Shown piece after piece: positions 1-6,925 of a stretch of DNA of 64,000 bases (position 1 is its first letter; each line of letters opens with the position of its first letter). The stretch covers positions 1 through 64,000 of the forward strand of contig JBLNDJ010000010.1 in NCBI GenBank assembly GCA_050261515.1. Reading direction: 5' to 3'. The position numbers and the translations under genes were made by a program. The DNA is from JBLNDJ01 sp050261515 (GTDB lineage Bacteria; Acidobacteriota; Terriglobia; Bryobacterales; Bryobacteraceae). The notes below the pieces were generated by a model that was not told the DNA's origin, ran no database searches, and worked only from the letters and a program-made list of their open reading frames with translations.

Positions 1-2
1 TA

Positions 3-1844
3 CAAGAACCTTCGTTACCTGCTCCTGAAGGCCCAGCGGATGGCGGCGACCAAAACCGAATTCCTCGTCCTTCAAAAAGCCGCATGAAATGGCCGCCCTG
101 TCGAATTCCTGCTCAGAGCCCCTATTTCAATGAGAACCCGATGGAGAATACCTTCGCGATCTACAACGTCGCAACCGGTATTCGCTCGGGCGGTATGGGG
201 CACATGCAGGATAACGGGGGCGACAACAAGCAGTGGAGTGGCATGTTCACCCGGAACCTCAACCTGCTCGGCGGGCATCAGATCGACATCGGTTATGCAT
301 ATAACAAAGTGCAGTATGCGAACCTGAGCTACTATACCGGCGGCGATTGGGCTCTTCCGGCAGCTCCGGGAATCCCCGACGACATGGTAGGCCAGCCGAC
401 CCACGGCGCATACTTCTACCTTTACCCGGACCGCACGATCAACGGCGTGGTCTACCCGACCGCCTACCGTTTGTACCGCGGTAACTACAGCGATCCCGCA
501 GTGAGCACGGATACCCAGTATCACTCCGCCTTCGTCCAGGATGCGTGGCAGATCAACCGCTACGTCACGGCCAAGGTGGGCGTCCGTTGGGAAGAACAGA
601 AGCTGGTCGGGAACATCAGCACCTACACCTTCACGGGCAACTGGGCGCCGCGGCTGGGCTTCGTCGTCGATCCGACGGGAAGCCGCAAGACGAAGCTGTT
701 CGCCAACTGGGGCAGGTTCTATGAGAAGGTGCCGCAGGATATGGCCGTGCGCGCCATGTCGGGCGAAATGGCGTACATGAACGGCTACTTTAGCGCTCTG
801 CCGCCGACGGCGGAAAGTTTTATCGGCAGCACGAAGTTTTCGCCGTACAACACCCTCCCGACCATTCTTGCCGCCGGCACGAAAACCGGGTATCAGGAGG
901 AAATCGTCGCGGGCGTCGAGCATGAGTTCGCGGGCGGCGTCGTTGTCACGGGCCGCTTCCTCCACCGCAGTTTGAAGCGGATCCTGGAGGACATCTCCGG
1001 CACTACCGTCGAAGGCAACCTCGCCGGCGTGCCGCAGCAGTCCGCGATCGCCAACCCGAGCATGGCGCTCGACCTCTTCCACAATCCGGTTTCCTGCACC
1101 AGCGGTCCGGACTGCAACCTGGACTATCAGGTGGATGATCCCGTCTACGGGCATTTGGGCCCGTTTACGTACTCATCCGGCGAGTACGGTCCCGATGGCA
1201 TTCCCGACAGCTACCCCGACCCGCGGCGTGTTTACAAAGCGTTTGAGGTAACCGCCGACAAACGCTTTGGCCACAACTGGTCGGTGATGGCGAACTACCG
1301 CCTTGCCAAGGTGTTCGGCAACTACGAGGGCTTCTTCCGTAACGACAACGGGCAGGCCGACCCGGGCATCACGTCATTGTTCGACTTCATGTGGAGCCCG
1401 TTGCTCTCCGACCAGTTCAGGGTGGGCGTGCTGCCGACCGACCGGCGTCACATCGCCAATGCTTACGGGAGCTATCTCGTCAAGAACCGCCTGAACCTGG
1501 GCCTCGGCTGGAACATTCAGTCGGGTTCTCCGATTTCCAAGCTGATGTCGCATCCCGACTACGGCAACGAAGGCGAAGTTCCGGTCGGTGGCCGCGGCGC
1601 TTACGGACGTTCGCCCGTGCAGCACTACACCGACCTGCGCGCGGACTACCGCATCCCGATCAACGGCGACTCGAAGAAGATTCACCTTTCGGCCGATCTG
1701 TTCAATGTTTTCAATCAGAAGACCACGACTGACATTAACCAGAACTTTGAGATCGCGCCTGGCGAACTAAATGCGGACTTCTTGAAGACGCAGACCTATC
1801 ACCGCCCGTTCTACGCGCGGTTCTCCGTGCGCTTCGAGTTCTAG
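3..1844 (+). CDS. TonB-dependent receptor (Oar-like), C-terminal part
   Basis: This is the beta-barrel part of an outer-membrane TonB-dependent receptor of the Oar/carboxypeptidase-regulatory type, which imports large ligands with energy from TonB. The segment around 527-590 (FVQDAWQINRY followed by a GVRWEE strand) is the usual central barrel signature. Many alternating aromatic strands follow, and the protein ends RFSVRFEF, a terminal Phe as expected for BAM insertion. The N-terminal CarboxypepD-like domain and plug lie before the window. The frame is open to base 3, but third-position GC suggests that the first ~75 bases are coding in another frame, so the real join to upstream sequence is uncertain. 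No ribosome-binding site precedes the ATG at 84, so that is not a credible start. Substrate is unknown. Confidence 0.85.
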   Translation, partial: QEPSLPAPEGPADGGDQNRIPRPSKSRMKWPPCRIPAQSPYFNENPMENTFAIYNVATGIRSGGMGHMQDNGGDNKQWSGMFTRNLNLLGGHQIDIGYAYNKVQYANLSYYTGGDWALPAAPGIPDDMVGQPTHGAYFYLYPDRTINGVVYPTAYRLYRGNYSDPAVSTDTQYHSAFVQDAWQINRYVTAKVGVRWEEQKLVGNISTYTFTGNWAPRLGFVVDPTGSRKTKLFANWGRFYEKVPQDMAVRAMSGEMAYMNGYFSALPPTAESFIGSTKFSPYNTLPTILAAGTKTGYQEEIVAGVEHEFAGGVVVTGRFLHRSLKRILEDISGTTVEGNLAGVPQQSAIANPSMALDLFHNPVSCTSGPDCNLDYQVDDPVYGHLGPFTYSSGEYGPDGIPDSYPDPRRVYKAFEVTADKRFGHNWSVMANYRLAKVFGNYEGFFRNDNGQADPGITSLFDFMWSPLLSDQFRVGVLPTDRRHIANAYGSYLVKNRLNLGLGWNIQSGSPISKLMSHPDYGNEGEVPVGGRGAYGRSPVQHYTDLRADYRIPINGDSKKIHLSADLFNVFNQKTTTDINQNFEIAPGELNADFLKTQTYHRPFYARFSVRFEF

Positions 1845-1866
1845 AATCGGCTAAGCCGCTTCCTGG

Positions 1867-1892
1867 GGGGCACCCTTCGGGGTGCCCCTTTT
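1867..1892 (+). terminator. Rho-independent terminator after the TonB-dependent receptor
   Basis: A perfect 9-bp stem (1867-1875 with 1880-1888) closes a TTCG tetraloop and is followed directly by four T. It lies 22 bases after the receptor stop. The C(UUCG)G closing pair makes this an exceptionally stable hairpin. Confidence 0.85.
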
Positions 1893-1917
1893 CTGCTTCA
1901 ATTTACGGGAGCAGTGG

Positions 1918-2046
1918 CTATTCAAACGCTATACGAAGGCCGAGCGCAGCAGCACCATTGGGGAGGATGTTGACCGTTGTGCCCAGGTGGCCGACCTTCG
2001 AAAGATATTCTGTGACGTCGCAGCCCTCAGTGTCGAAATCCTGAAA
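1918..2046 (-). pseudogene. Possible remnant of an outer-membrane protein C-terminus
   Basis: In the 307-base gap between the receptor and the SYLF gene, the minus strand reads about 40 residues that look like real protein. They include SKVGHLGTTVNILPNG and end GLRIAFE before a TAG stop. The amphipathic, Gly-rich ending with a near-terminal aromatic resembles the last strand of an outer-membrane barrel. No start codon with a ribosome-binding site precedes it, and the reading upstream degenerates before the SYLF gene. It may be the relic of a deleted gene, or chance. Nothing else recognisable lies in 1893-2130 apart from the leader of the next gene. Confidence 0.25.
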
Positions 2047-2151
2047 CGCCAACGCTCTGCATCCGGTTGCCCGCAGAACCGGCTGGAGGCGCCCCTTTTT
2101 TATGCCCTCCCGGCGTGCTACACCTGAAGGTGGACTCCAGAGGAGGAGAAA

Positions 2152-2829
2152 ATGAAGCTCATTGCGCCTGTTGCGGCCCTGTCCTGCGCGTTCATGCTCA
2201 GCGCCGCCGAGAAACCCGATGTGGAGCGCCTGGAGCGCGCCTCTACGGTCTTTCAGGAAATCATGGGAGCCCCCGACAAGGGCATCCCGCAGGACCTGCT
2301 CGACAAATCCCAGTGCATCGTCGTGGTTCCCGGCCTCAAGAAGGGAGCGTTCATCGTGGGCGGCAAGTACGGACGCGGGTTCTTCTCCTGCCGGGCCAAG
2401 AGCGGGCACGGATGGACCGGCCCGGCTGCGGTCCGCGTGGAAGGCGGCAGTTTCGGGCTCCAGATCGGCGGCTCTGAGACCGACGTCGTCATGCTCGTCA
2501 TGAATGAGCGCGGCGCCGAGCGGCTGCTGTCGAGCAAGTTCACGCTGGGCGGCGACGCGTCGGTGGCGGCGGGACCCGTCGGCCGCACCGCGACGGCCGA
2601 GACCGACGCCTACATGACGGCGCAGATCCTGACCTGGTCGCGCGCGCGCGGCGTCTTCGCCGGCATCTCGCTTTCGGGCGCGACGCTCCGGCAAGACCTC
2701 GATTCGAACCAGGCGATCTATGGCAAGAAGCTGACGAACAAGGAAATCATCGAAGGCGGCTTGGCCGCGCCGGCCGCGGCCAAGGGCTTCGTGAGCACGC
2801 TGACGAAGTATTCGAGCCGGAAGGGTTAG
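2152..2829 (+). CDS. SYLF/YSC84-domain lipid-binding protein, secreted
   Basis: A 225-residue protein with a Sec signal peptide (about residues 1-18) followed by one SYLF (YSC84, formerly DUF500) domain that fills the rest. Typical features are the VVVPGLKKGAFIVGG segment, the later GRGFFSCR strand, and a C-terminal stretch with YGKKLTNKEI. SYLF domains bind phosphoinositides or other lipids in eukaryotes. Bacterial members are periplasmic or surface proteins of unclear role. A strong Shine-Dalgarno (AGGAGGAG, 2141-2148) precedes the ATG. The gene is monocistronic and converges with the next gene, sharing 4 bases at the stop codons. Confidence 0.85.
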   Translation: MKLIAPVAALSCAFMLSAAEKPDVERLERASTVFQEIMGAPDKGIPQDLLDKSQCIVVVPGLKKGAFIVGGKYGRGFFSCRAKSGHGWTGPAAVRVEGGSFGLQIGGSETDVVMLVMNERGAERLLSSKFTLGGDASVAAGPVGRTATAETDAYMTAQILTWSRARGVFAGISLSGATLRQDLDSNQAIYGKKLTNKEIIEGGLAAPAAAKGFVSTLTKYSSRKG

Positions 2830-3710
2830 CCCTTCAGGTCCTTGAATGCCTCTTCGATCTCCCGCTTCGCCTCCGCGTTGAGCACCGTCAGCGGCAGGCG
2901 AGGCGGGCCGCCGTAGTAGCCGTTGAGGTCCATCGCGTACTTCAGGCCGGGAATGCCGTATTTCACCGTTACCAGCACCGCGGCGCGCGAGATGCGGTTC
3001 TGCCAGTCCTGCGCGGCCTCGATTTCGCGCGTGCGTGCGGCTTCCCAGATCGCGATCGTCGAGTACGGAGCCGCGTTCGCGTACGCCAGCACCGCGCCCA
3101 CCGCGCCGCACATAAAGCACGGCCACAGCGTGGGCGCCGAGCCGCTCAGCACCTGGAAGCCCGGTTTCGCTTCCCGTACCATCTTCATGAGCTTTTCGAT
3201 GCTGCCCGAGCTCTCCTTCACCGCGATGATGTTCGGGTGCTCGGAAAGCTGGATGACCGCCTCGGCCGGAACATCCACACCGGTCGCCTGCGGCCAGTTG
3301 TAGATCATGATCGGAATTTTGACCTGGTCGGCCACCGCGCGGAAGAAGAGCATCTGGGCCGCCGCGTTGTTGACGAGGTTCTTGTAGTAATGCGGCGTCC
3401 GCACCATCGCGGCTTTGTAGCCCAGCGCGGCCGCCCGGTTCGTGAGATCGACCGTCTCGCGAACGCTCTCCATGCCCGTTCCGGCGATGAGCAGCTTCTC
3501 CGGCGCGGCGTATTCGGCCACCCACTCCCAGAGTTGGTACTTCTCCTCGGGCGTGAGCATGACGCTCTCGCCGGTGGAGCCGCAGACGACGTACCCGGAA
3601 AGCCCCGTCAGGTTCCATTTCTCGATGTTGTGCCTGACCTTGGCCTTGTACAAATCGCCGTTGTGATCGAACGGAGTGGTGATCGGAGGGTAAATGCCTT
3701 GGAGTTTCAT
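2826..3710 (-). CDS. Dihydrodipicolinate synthase/N-acetylneuraminate lyase family aldolase
   Basis: A 294-residue class I aldolase of the DapA/NanA family. The GSTGE carboxylate-binding motif is at residues 44-48, the catalytic Tyr at 137 (IYNWP) and the Schiff-base Lys at 165 (VKESSG). Length matches the family. The start MKLQGIYPPI was chosen because DapA-type proteins begin right at this first strand; an upstream in-frame Met at 3758 would add 16 atypical residues. The exact substrate cannot be read from sequence. Members of this subgroup act on various 2-keto acids, and lysine synthesis is not supported by any neighbour. It lies 48 bases downstream of atpE with a strong hairpin in between, so it may be co-transcribed at a reduced level. 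A second family member is at 20038-20943. Confidence 0.85.
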   Translation of the reverse strand: MKLQGIYPPITTPFDHNGDLYKAKVRHNIEKWNLTGLSGYVVCGSTGESVMLTPEEKYQLWEWVAEYAAPEKLLIAGTGMESVRETVDLTNRAAALGYKAAMVRTPHYYKNLVNNAAAQMLFFRAVADQVKIPIMIYNWPQATGVDVPAEAVIQLSEHPNIIAVKESSGSIEKLMKMVREAKPGFQVLSGSAPTLWPCFMCGAVGAVLAYANAAPYSTIAIWEAARTREIEAAQDWQNRISRAAVLVTVKYGIPGLKYAMDLNGYYGGPPRLPLTVLNAEAKREIEEAFKDLKG

Positions 3711-3719
3711 GAGTGCAGC

Positions 3720-3745
3720 GGGGCGGAGCCGTGAGGCCCCGCCCC
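3720..3745 (-). other. GC-rich hairpin between atpE and the DapA-family gene
   Basis: On the transcribed minus strand, 3745-3735 pairs with 3730-3720 in an 11-bp stem (one G-U pair) with a 4-base loop. It sits 13 bases after the atpE stop and 9 bases before the next start codon. No T run follows, so it is not a classical terminator. An RNA-stabilising element at the 3' end of atpE, or an attenuator for the downstream gene, is the likely role (inference). Confidence 0.5.
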
Positions 3746-3758
3746 CGGGGAACGACAA

Positions 3759-4070
3759 CTAGCCGATCTTGGCAAAAATGATCGCGAACGTGTACAGGGC
3801 GAGCGATTCGATCAGCACGAGGCCGAGAATCAAAGCGCCGCGGATGGCTCCCGCCGCGCCGGGATTGCGGCCCATGCCCTCGCAAGCGGCCGCGATCGCC
3901 TTGCCCTGCGCGAGGCCGCACAGGCCCGAAGCGATGGCCATCGAGAAGCCGGAAGCGATCCAGATCCAGTGCGTGTTGCTTGCGGCTCCGGCGGGCGCGC
4001 CGCCCTGGGCGAAAATCGGGCTGGCGACGGCGAGCATGGCCAGCAGCATCAGGAACAGTTTGGTTTTCAC
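3759..4070 (-). CDS. atpE: F0 ATP synthase subunit c with N-terminal signal-like extension
   Basis: Subunit c forms the proton- or sodium-driven rotor ring of F0F1-ATP synthase. The 103-residue product starts with a hydrophobic, cleavable-looking leader (residues 1-21, ending IFAQ) and a short Gly/Ala linker. The two-helix hairpin covers about 33-103. The polar loop carries GMGRNPGAAG and the ion-carrying carboxylate is Glu88 in LIESLALY. Gln55 in the first helix and Ser89 after the Glu are ligands also seen in sodium-binding rings, but the usual Thr after the Ser is Leu here. Ion choice is therefore open. Normal c subunits are about 70-90 residues, so the leader is extra. A good Shine-Dalgarno (AGGAG) lies 9 bases before the ATG. 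Confidence 0.93.
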   Translation of the reverse strand: MKTKLFLMLLAMLAVASPIFAQGGAPAGAASNTHWIWIASGFSMAIASGLCGLAQGKAIAAACEGMGRNPGAAGAIRGALILGLVLIESLALYTFAIIFAKIG

Positions 4071-4164
4071 GTGTTTTCTCCTATTAAGTTCGCCCGCAGG
4101 AGGTGGTTCCCGCCGCGCCTCTTTGGACCGGCGGTCTCACGCTGCGAACGGCAAAATGCCGGTA

Positions 4165-4902
4165 TCAGTGCTCTTCGCTATGAACCACGTCGCCCACATA
4201 CACCATCGTCAGCAGCACGAAGATGTACGCCTGAAGAACGCCTACGAAGATATGAAGAAACAGGAACGGAACCGGGATCAGCAGCGGAACCAGCCCCATT
4301 ACCGCCAGCGTCACCCTCTCGCCGCCGAACATGTTGGCGTAGAGACGGATGGTGAGCGAGAGCGGACGCGCCATGTTGCTGATGATCTCGATGGGGAACA
4401 TGAGGGGCGCAAGCGCCGGCATCGGTCCGGCAAAGTGCTTCAGGTATTTGAACAGGCCTTGCTCTTTGATGCCCACCCAGTTGTAGTAAACCAGCGTCGC
4501 CAGTGCGCAGCCGAGCGGCACCGCGACGAACATGGTGGGCGACTCCAGGGTCGGGATGAGCCCGATCAGGTTCCCGAACAGGATGAAGATGAAAAGCGTG
4601 CCGAAGAAGGCCATGTAGCGCTGGCCGCTGTGGCCGACGACGTCGTCGGTCTGGCCGTGCAGGAAGCCATAGATCAGCTCGAAGATGTGCTGGAACTTGC
4701 CCGGCCGGTCCATCGACAGGCGCGGGCGCAAAAGCGCGAAGAGCACGACGACGATCGCGGCGACCAGGATCTCCATGGTCACGTAATTCGCCCAGGGGTG
4801 GGCGGGGTCTTCCGCCTTCATGCCTACCAGCGACAAAGCCGTGTTTGCGGGCTGAGCCAGATACTTGTTAAAGAGGGCTGTCAGCCAGATCTCATGTTCC
4901 AT
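4165..4902 (-). CDS. atpB: F0 ATP synthase subunit a
   Basis: A 245-residue membrane protein forming the stator channel beside the c ring. The essential Arg is at residue 186 in SLTIRLYANMFGGE, the family signature. Five or so membrane helices are visible (about 42-58, 98-118, 122-140, 175-195, 205-240). It overlaps the atpI-like gene upstream by 11 bases and is separated from atpE by 94 bases, which contain a small hairpin just after its stop (4149-4161) and the atpE ribosome-binding site. The N-terminus (first ~40 residues) is short and lacks the secretion leader found in some homologues. Confidence 0.93.
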   Translation of the reverse strand: MEHEIWLTALFNKYLAQPANTALSLVGMKAEDPAHPWANYVTMEILVAAIVVVLFALLRPRLSMDRPGKFQHIFELIYGFLHGQTDDVVGHSGQRYMAFFGTLFIFILFGNLIGLIPTLESPTMFVAVPLGCALATLVYYNWVGIKEQGLFKYLKHFAGPMPALAPLMFPIEIISNMARPLSLTIRLYANMFGGERVTLAVMGLVPLLIPVPFLFLHIFVGVLQAYIFVLLTMVYVGDVVHSEEH

Positions 4903-5269
4903 GGACTAGCTCGTAAAGGATCTCTGCGAAGATTGCGGCAACCGGCACGAACAGCCCCGCCAAGGCGGCTATGCCGTTCATGCCAAAGACCTTCACTATA
5001 ACATATCCTCCTGCCGCGAGCAGGCCATACCGGATCACGAATAGCACCCAGACGCGCTTGGTCGCCGGCGGCGCGTCCGGCCCGAGCGAGGCCACCATCT
5101 GCTTGAGCCAGGAGAAGTTCAAGTACGCGCCCGCGGCGCCGAGCAGGAATGCTAGCGCGGCGAGCCAGCCCGCCCAGAGAGCCACCCCTATGGCGATGCC
5201 GCCCGCCATCCACCCCATGATGCGGCGCACGCGTGCCAGCGCCTGGTCAGTCTCCATCGCGCCGCGCAT
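4892..5269 (-). CDS. ATP synthase protein I-like membrane protein
   Basis: A 125-residue protein with about four hydrophobic helices, in the position and size of AtpI (ATP synt_I family), which helps assemble the c ring in other bacteria. Family assignment rests on size, topology and location between atpZ and atpB; sequence conservation in this family is weak. Two starts are possible: ATG 5269 (used) or ATG 5257, giving a protein beginning METDQALARV. Neither has a clear Shine-Dalgarno, as expected if translation is coupled to the upstream gene, whose end it overlaps. Confidence 0.75.
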   Translation of the reverse strand: MRGAMETDQALARVRRIMGWMAGGIAIGVALWAGWLAALAFLLGAAGAYLNFSWLKQMVASLGPDAPPATKRVWVLFVIRYGLLAAGGYVIVKVFGMNGIAALAGLFVPVAAIFAEILYELVHGT

Positions 5270-5483
5270 CGGCGTTCAGGGTGCGCAAAACCTCGAGGAG
5301 TCCCGCGACCATGCCGAACCCAAGGAAGACCAGGTACAGGAAGTGCGTGTGAAAGAGCTTGTCGAGCAGCCAGCCGATCACGTAACCCACCAGCGAGCTG
5401 ACCGGGAGGATGAACGCAAGGTTGAGAGTGCGGCTGACCTGCACCAGGGGGTTGGTGCTCTCGCGCCTGCCTTTGGGTTTCAT
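5247..5483 (-). CDS. AtpZ/AtpI-family small membrane protein
   Basis: A 78-residue protein with two transmembrane helices (about 23-41 and 47-65), matching AtpZ (putative F0F1-ATPase subunit family). AtpZ proteins precede AtpI and the F0 genes in many atp operons and are linked to Mg2+/Ca2+ transport or rotor assembly. It is the first gene of the four-gene F0 cluster atpZ-atpI-atpB-atpE. Subunit b and all F1 genes are absent from the window, so the ATP synthase operon is split in this genome. Confidence 0.75.
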   Translation of the reverse strand: MKPKGRRESTNPLVQVSRTLNLAFILPVSSLVGYVIGWLLDKLFHTHFLYLVFLGFGMVAGLLEVLRTLNADARRDGD

Positions 5484-5518
5484 CGCGTCCCTGCCCGGAT
5501 TGTAACGCGGGCGCGACT

Positions 5519-6811
5519 TTAATGCCCGGCCGCGATCTCCCGGCGGTTGCCTCCGGCGAACGTGCCCGTCAGGTCGAGCACCTCAATGCCGCTCTTCTCG
5601 ATCCGCTCCGCCATCGCCTCGGACGGCTTCTGCGCGATGACGAGGCACTCCGCCCAGCCCAGGATCTCCCCCAGGCTGTAGTAAAGCAGCTTGCCGATGT
5701 GCGGAATCGCAGCCAGGATGAACTGCTGGTTGCTGCCGTAGATCCGGTCGAGGCGGATCTGCGGATCGAACACGCGCACGTTGCGGCCCTTGCCGATCAG
5801 TGTTTCGAGCAGCGCGACCACGGGGCTTTCGCGCAGGTCGTCCGTGTTCTCCTTGAACGCCAGGCCGAAGACCCCGATGCGCCCGGCGGGCAGGTCGAGC
5901 ACCGCCCGAATCGCGCGGTTGAGGTGCTCGGTGTTGCTCGGCAGCACGGATTCGAGCAGCGGCGCTTTCAGATCGAGCCGCCCCGCGCGGTACACCAGCG
6001 CGCGCAGGTCCTTCGGCAGGCACGAGCCGCCGAAGGCGAACCCGGGTTTCAAATACGCGGGCGAAATGTTAAGCCGTTCGTCGCGGCAGAGCGTGGCCAT
6101 GACCTCGGCGCCGTCGATGCCCAACTCGGCGCTGACCGCGCCGATCTCGTTTGCGAAGGCGATCTTCAGCGCATGAAATGTGTTGCACGCGTACTTGATC
6201 ATCTCGGCGGTCCGGAGCGAAACCAGGCAGGGCTCGACGCCGAGAGGCGCGTAGAGGTCCGCCACGCGCTTCACGGCCGCGGGGTCCGATCCGCCGGCCA
6301 CCACGAGCGACGGCTCGCGGAAATCGCGCACCGCGCCGCCTTCGCGCAGGAACTCGGGATTCGAAACGATGCTGACCGGCGCGCCGCCGCCGAGCTGCGC
6401 GAGCAGTTCCTCGCACGTACCTGGGAAGACCGTGCTGCGGATGGCGACGATGAGCGGCTCCGTGCGCCCGGCCAGGTGCCGCGCGATCTCGGAGGCGACG
6501 CGATGAAGCTGCTCGGTCCCGAGATTGCCGTTGCGCGCCGAAGGCGTTCCCACGCACACCAGCGCGATCGAGGCGCCTTCGAGCGAGGCGGCCAGATCGG
6601 TCGAAGCCGAAAGCCGCCCCGAGGCGACGTTCTTCTCCACCAGTTCTTCGAGGCCCGGCTCGAAAAACGGCGCACGGCCTTCGAGAACGGTCTTCACCTT
6701 GTATTCGTCGCGGTCCACCCCGGCGATGCGGTGGCCGAGATCGGCCAGACACGCAGCCGTCACGCACCCGACGTATCCAAGACCCACTACGACGATCTTC
6801 TGTTCGTCCAT
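5519..6811 (-). CDS. Nucleotide-sugar dehydrogenase, GDP-mannose 6-dehydrogenase (AlgD)-like
   Basis: A 430-residue UDP-glucose/GDP-mannose dehydrogenase that would oxidise a nucleotide sugar at C6 to the uronic acid using NAD+. It has the N-terminal Rossmann motif GLGYVG (10-15), conserved Lys206 in the EMIKYACN segment, and the catalytic Cys264 in GGSCLPKDLRAL. The C-terminal domain carries the GLAFKENTDDLRESP motif. The wording of the Cys motif, FEPGLEEL and CVGTPSARNGNL resembles AlgD more than UDP-glucose dehydrogenase, but the substrate is not certain. The ATG at 6811 was chosen because the Rossmann strand begins six residues later; an in-frame start 24 codons upstream looks spurious. 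It diverges from an oxidoreductase/glycosyltransferase pair, which suggests surface-polysaccharide synthesis. Confidence 0.88.
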   Translation of the reverse strand: MDEQKIVVVGLGYVGCVTAACLADLGHRIAGVDRDEYKVKTVLEGRAPFFEPGLEELVEKNVASGRLSASTDLAASLEGASIALVCVGTPSARNGNLGTEQLHRVASEIARHLAGRTEPLIVAIRSTVFPGTCEELLAQLGGGAPVSIVSNPEFLREGGAVRDFREPSLVVAGGSDPAAVKRVADLYAPLGVEPCLVSLRTAEMIKYACNTFHALKIAFANEIGAVSAELGIDGAEVMATLCRDERLNISPAYLKPGFAFGGSCLPKDLRALVYRAGRLDLKAPLLESVLPSNTEHLNRAIRAVLDLPAGRIGVFGLAFKENTDDLRESPVVALLETLIGKGRNVRVFDPQIRLDRIYGSNQQFILAAIPHIGKLLYYSLGEILGWAECLVIAQKPSEAMAERIEKSGIEVLDLTGTFAGGNRREIAAGH

Positions 6812-6853
6812 GCGGCACCCGTCACTCAGTATGTCAAATCGGATTGCGTCCAT

Positions 6854-6883
6854 TTGATGGCACGGCCGGCCCTTCTGTATCAT
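6854..6883 (+). promoter_or_regulatory. Candidate promoter of the bi-domain dehydrogenase gene
   Basis: TTGATG at 6854-6859 and TATCAT at 6878-6883 are spaced 18 bases and match four or five of six consensus positions each. The predicted transcript start near 6890 leaves a 36-base leader holding the AGGGGGG ribosome-binding site at 6911-6917. Confidence 0.35.
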
Positions 6884-6925
6884 CGAATCAACGTCCCGCG
6901 ACGTGCTCGAAGGGGGGCTGGGCTC

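Noticed and set aside
5522..6925. Long plus-strand reading frame continuing into the bi-domain dehydrogenase
   Set aside because: It is antisense to the AlgD-like dehydrogenase, Arg/Ala/Gln-rich without domain signs. The real gene starts at GTG 6926 with a strong ribosome-binding site.
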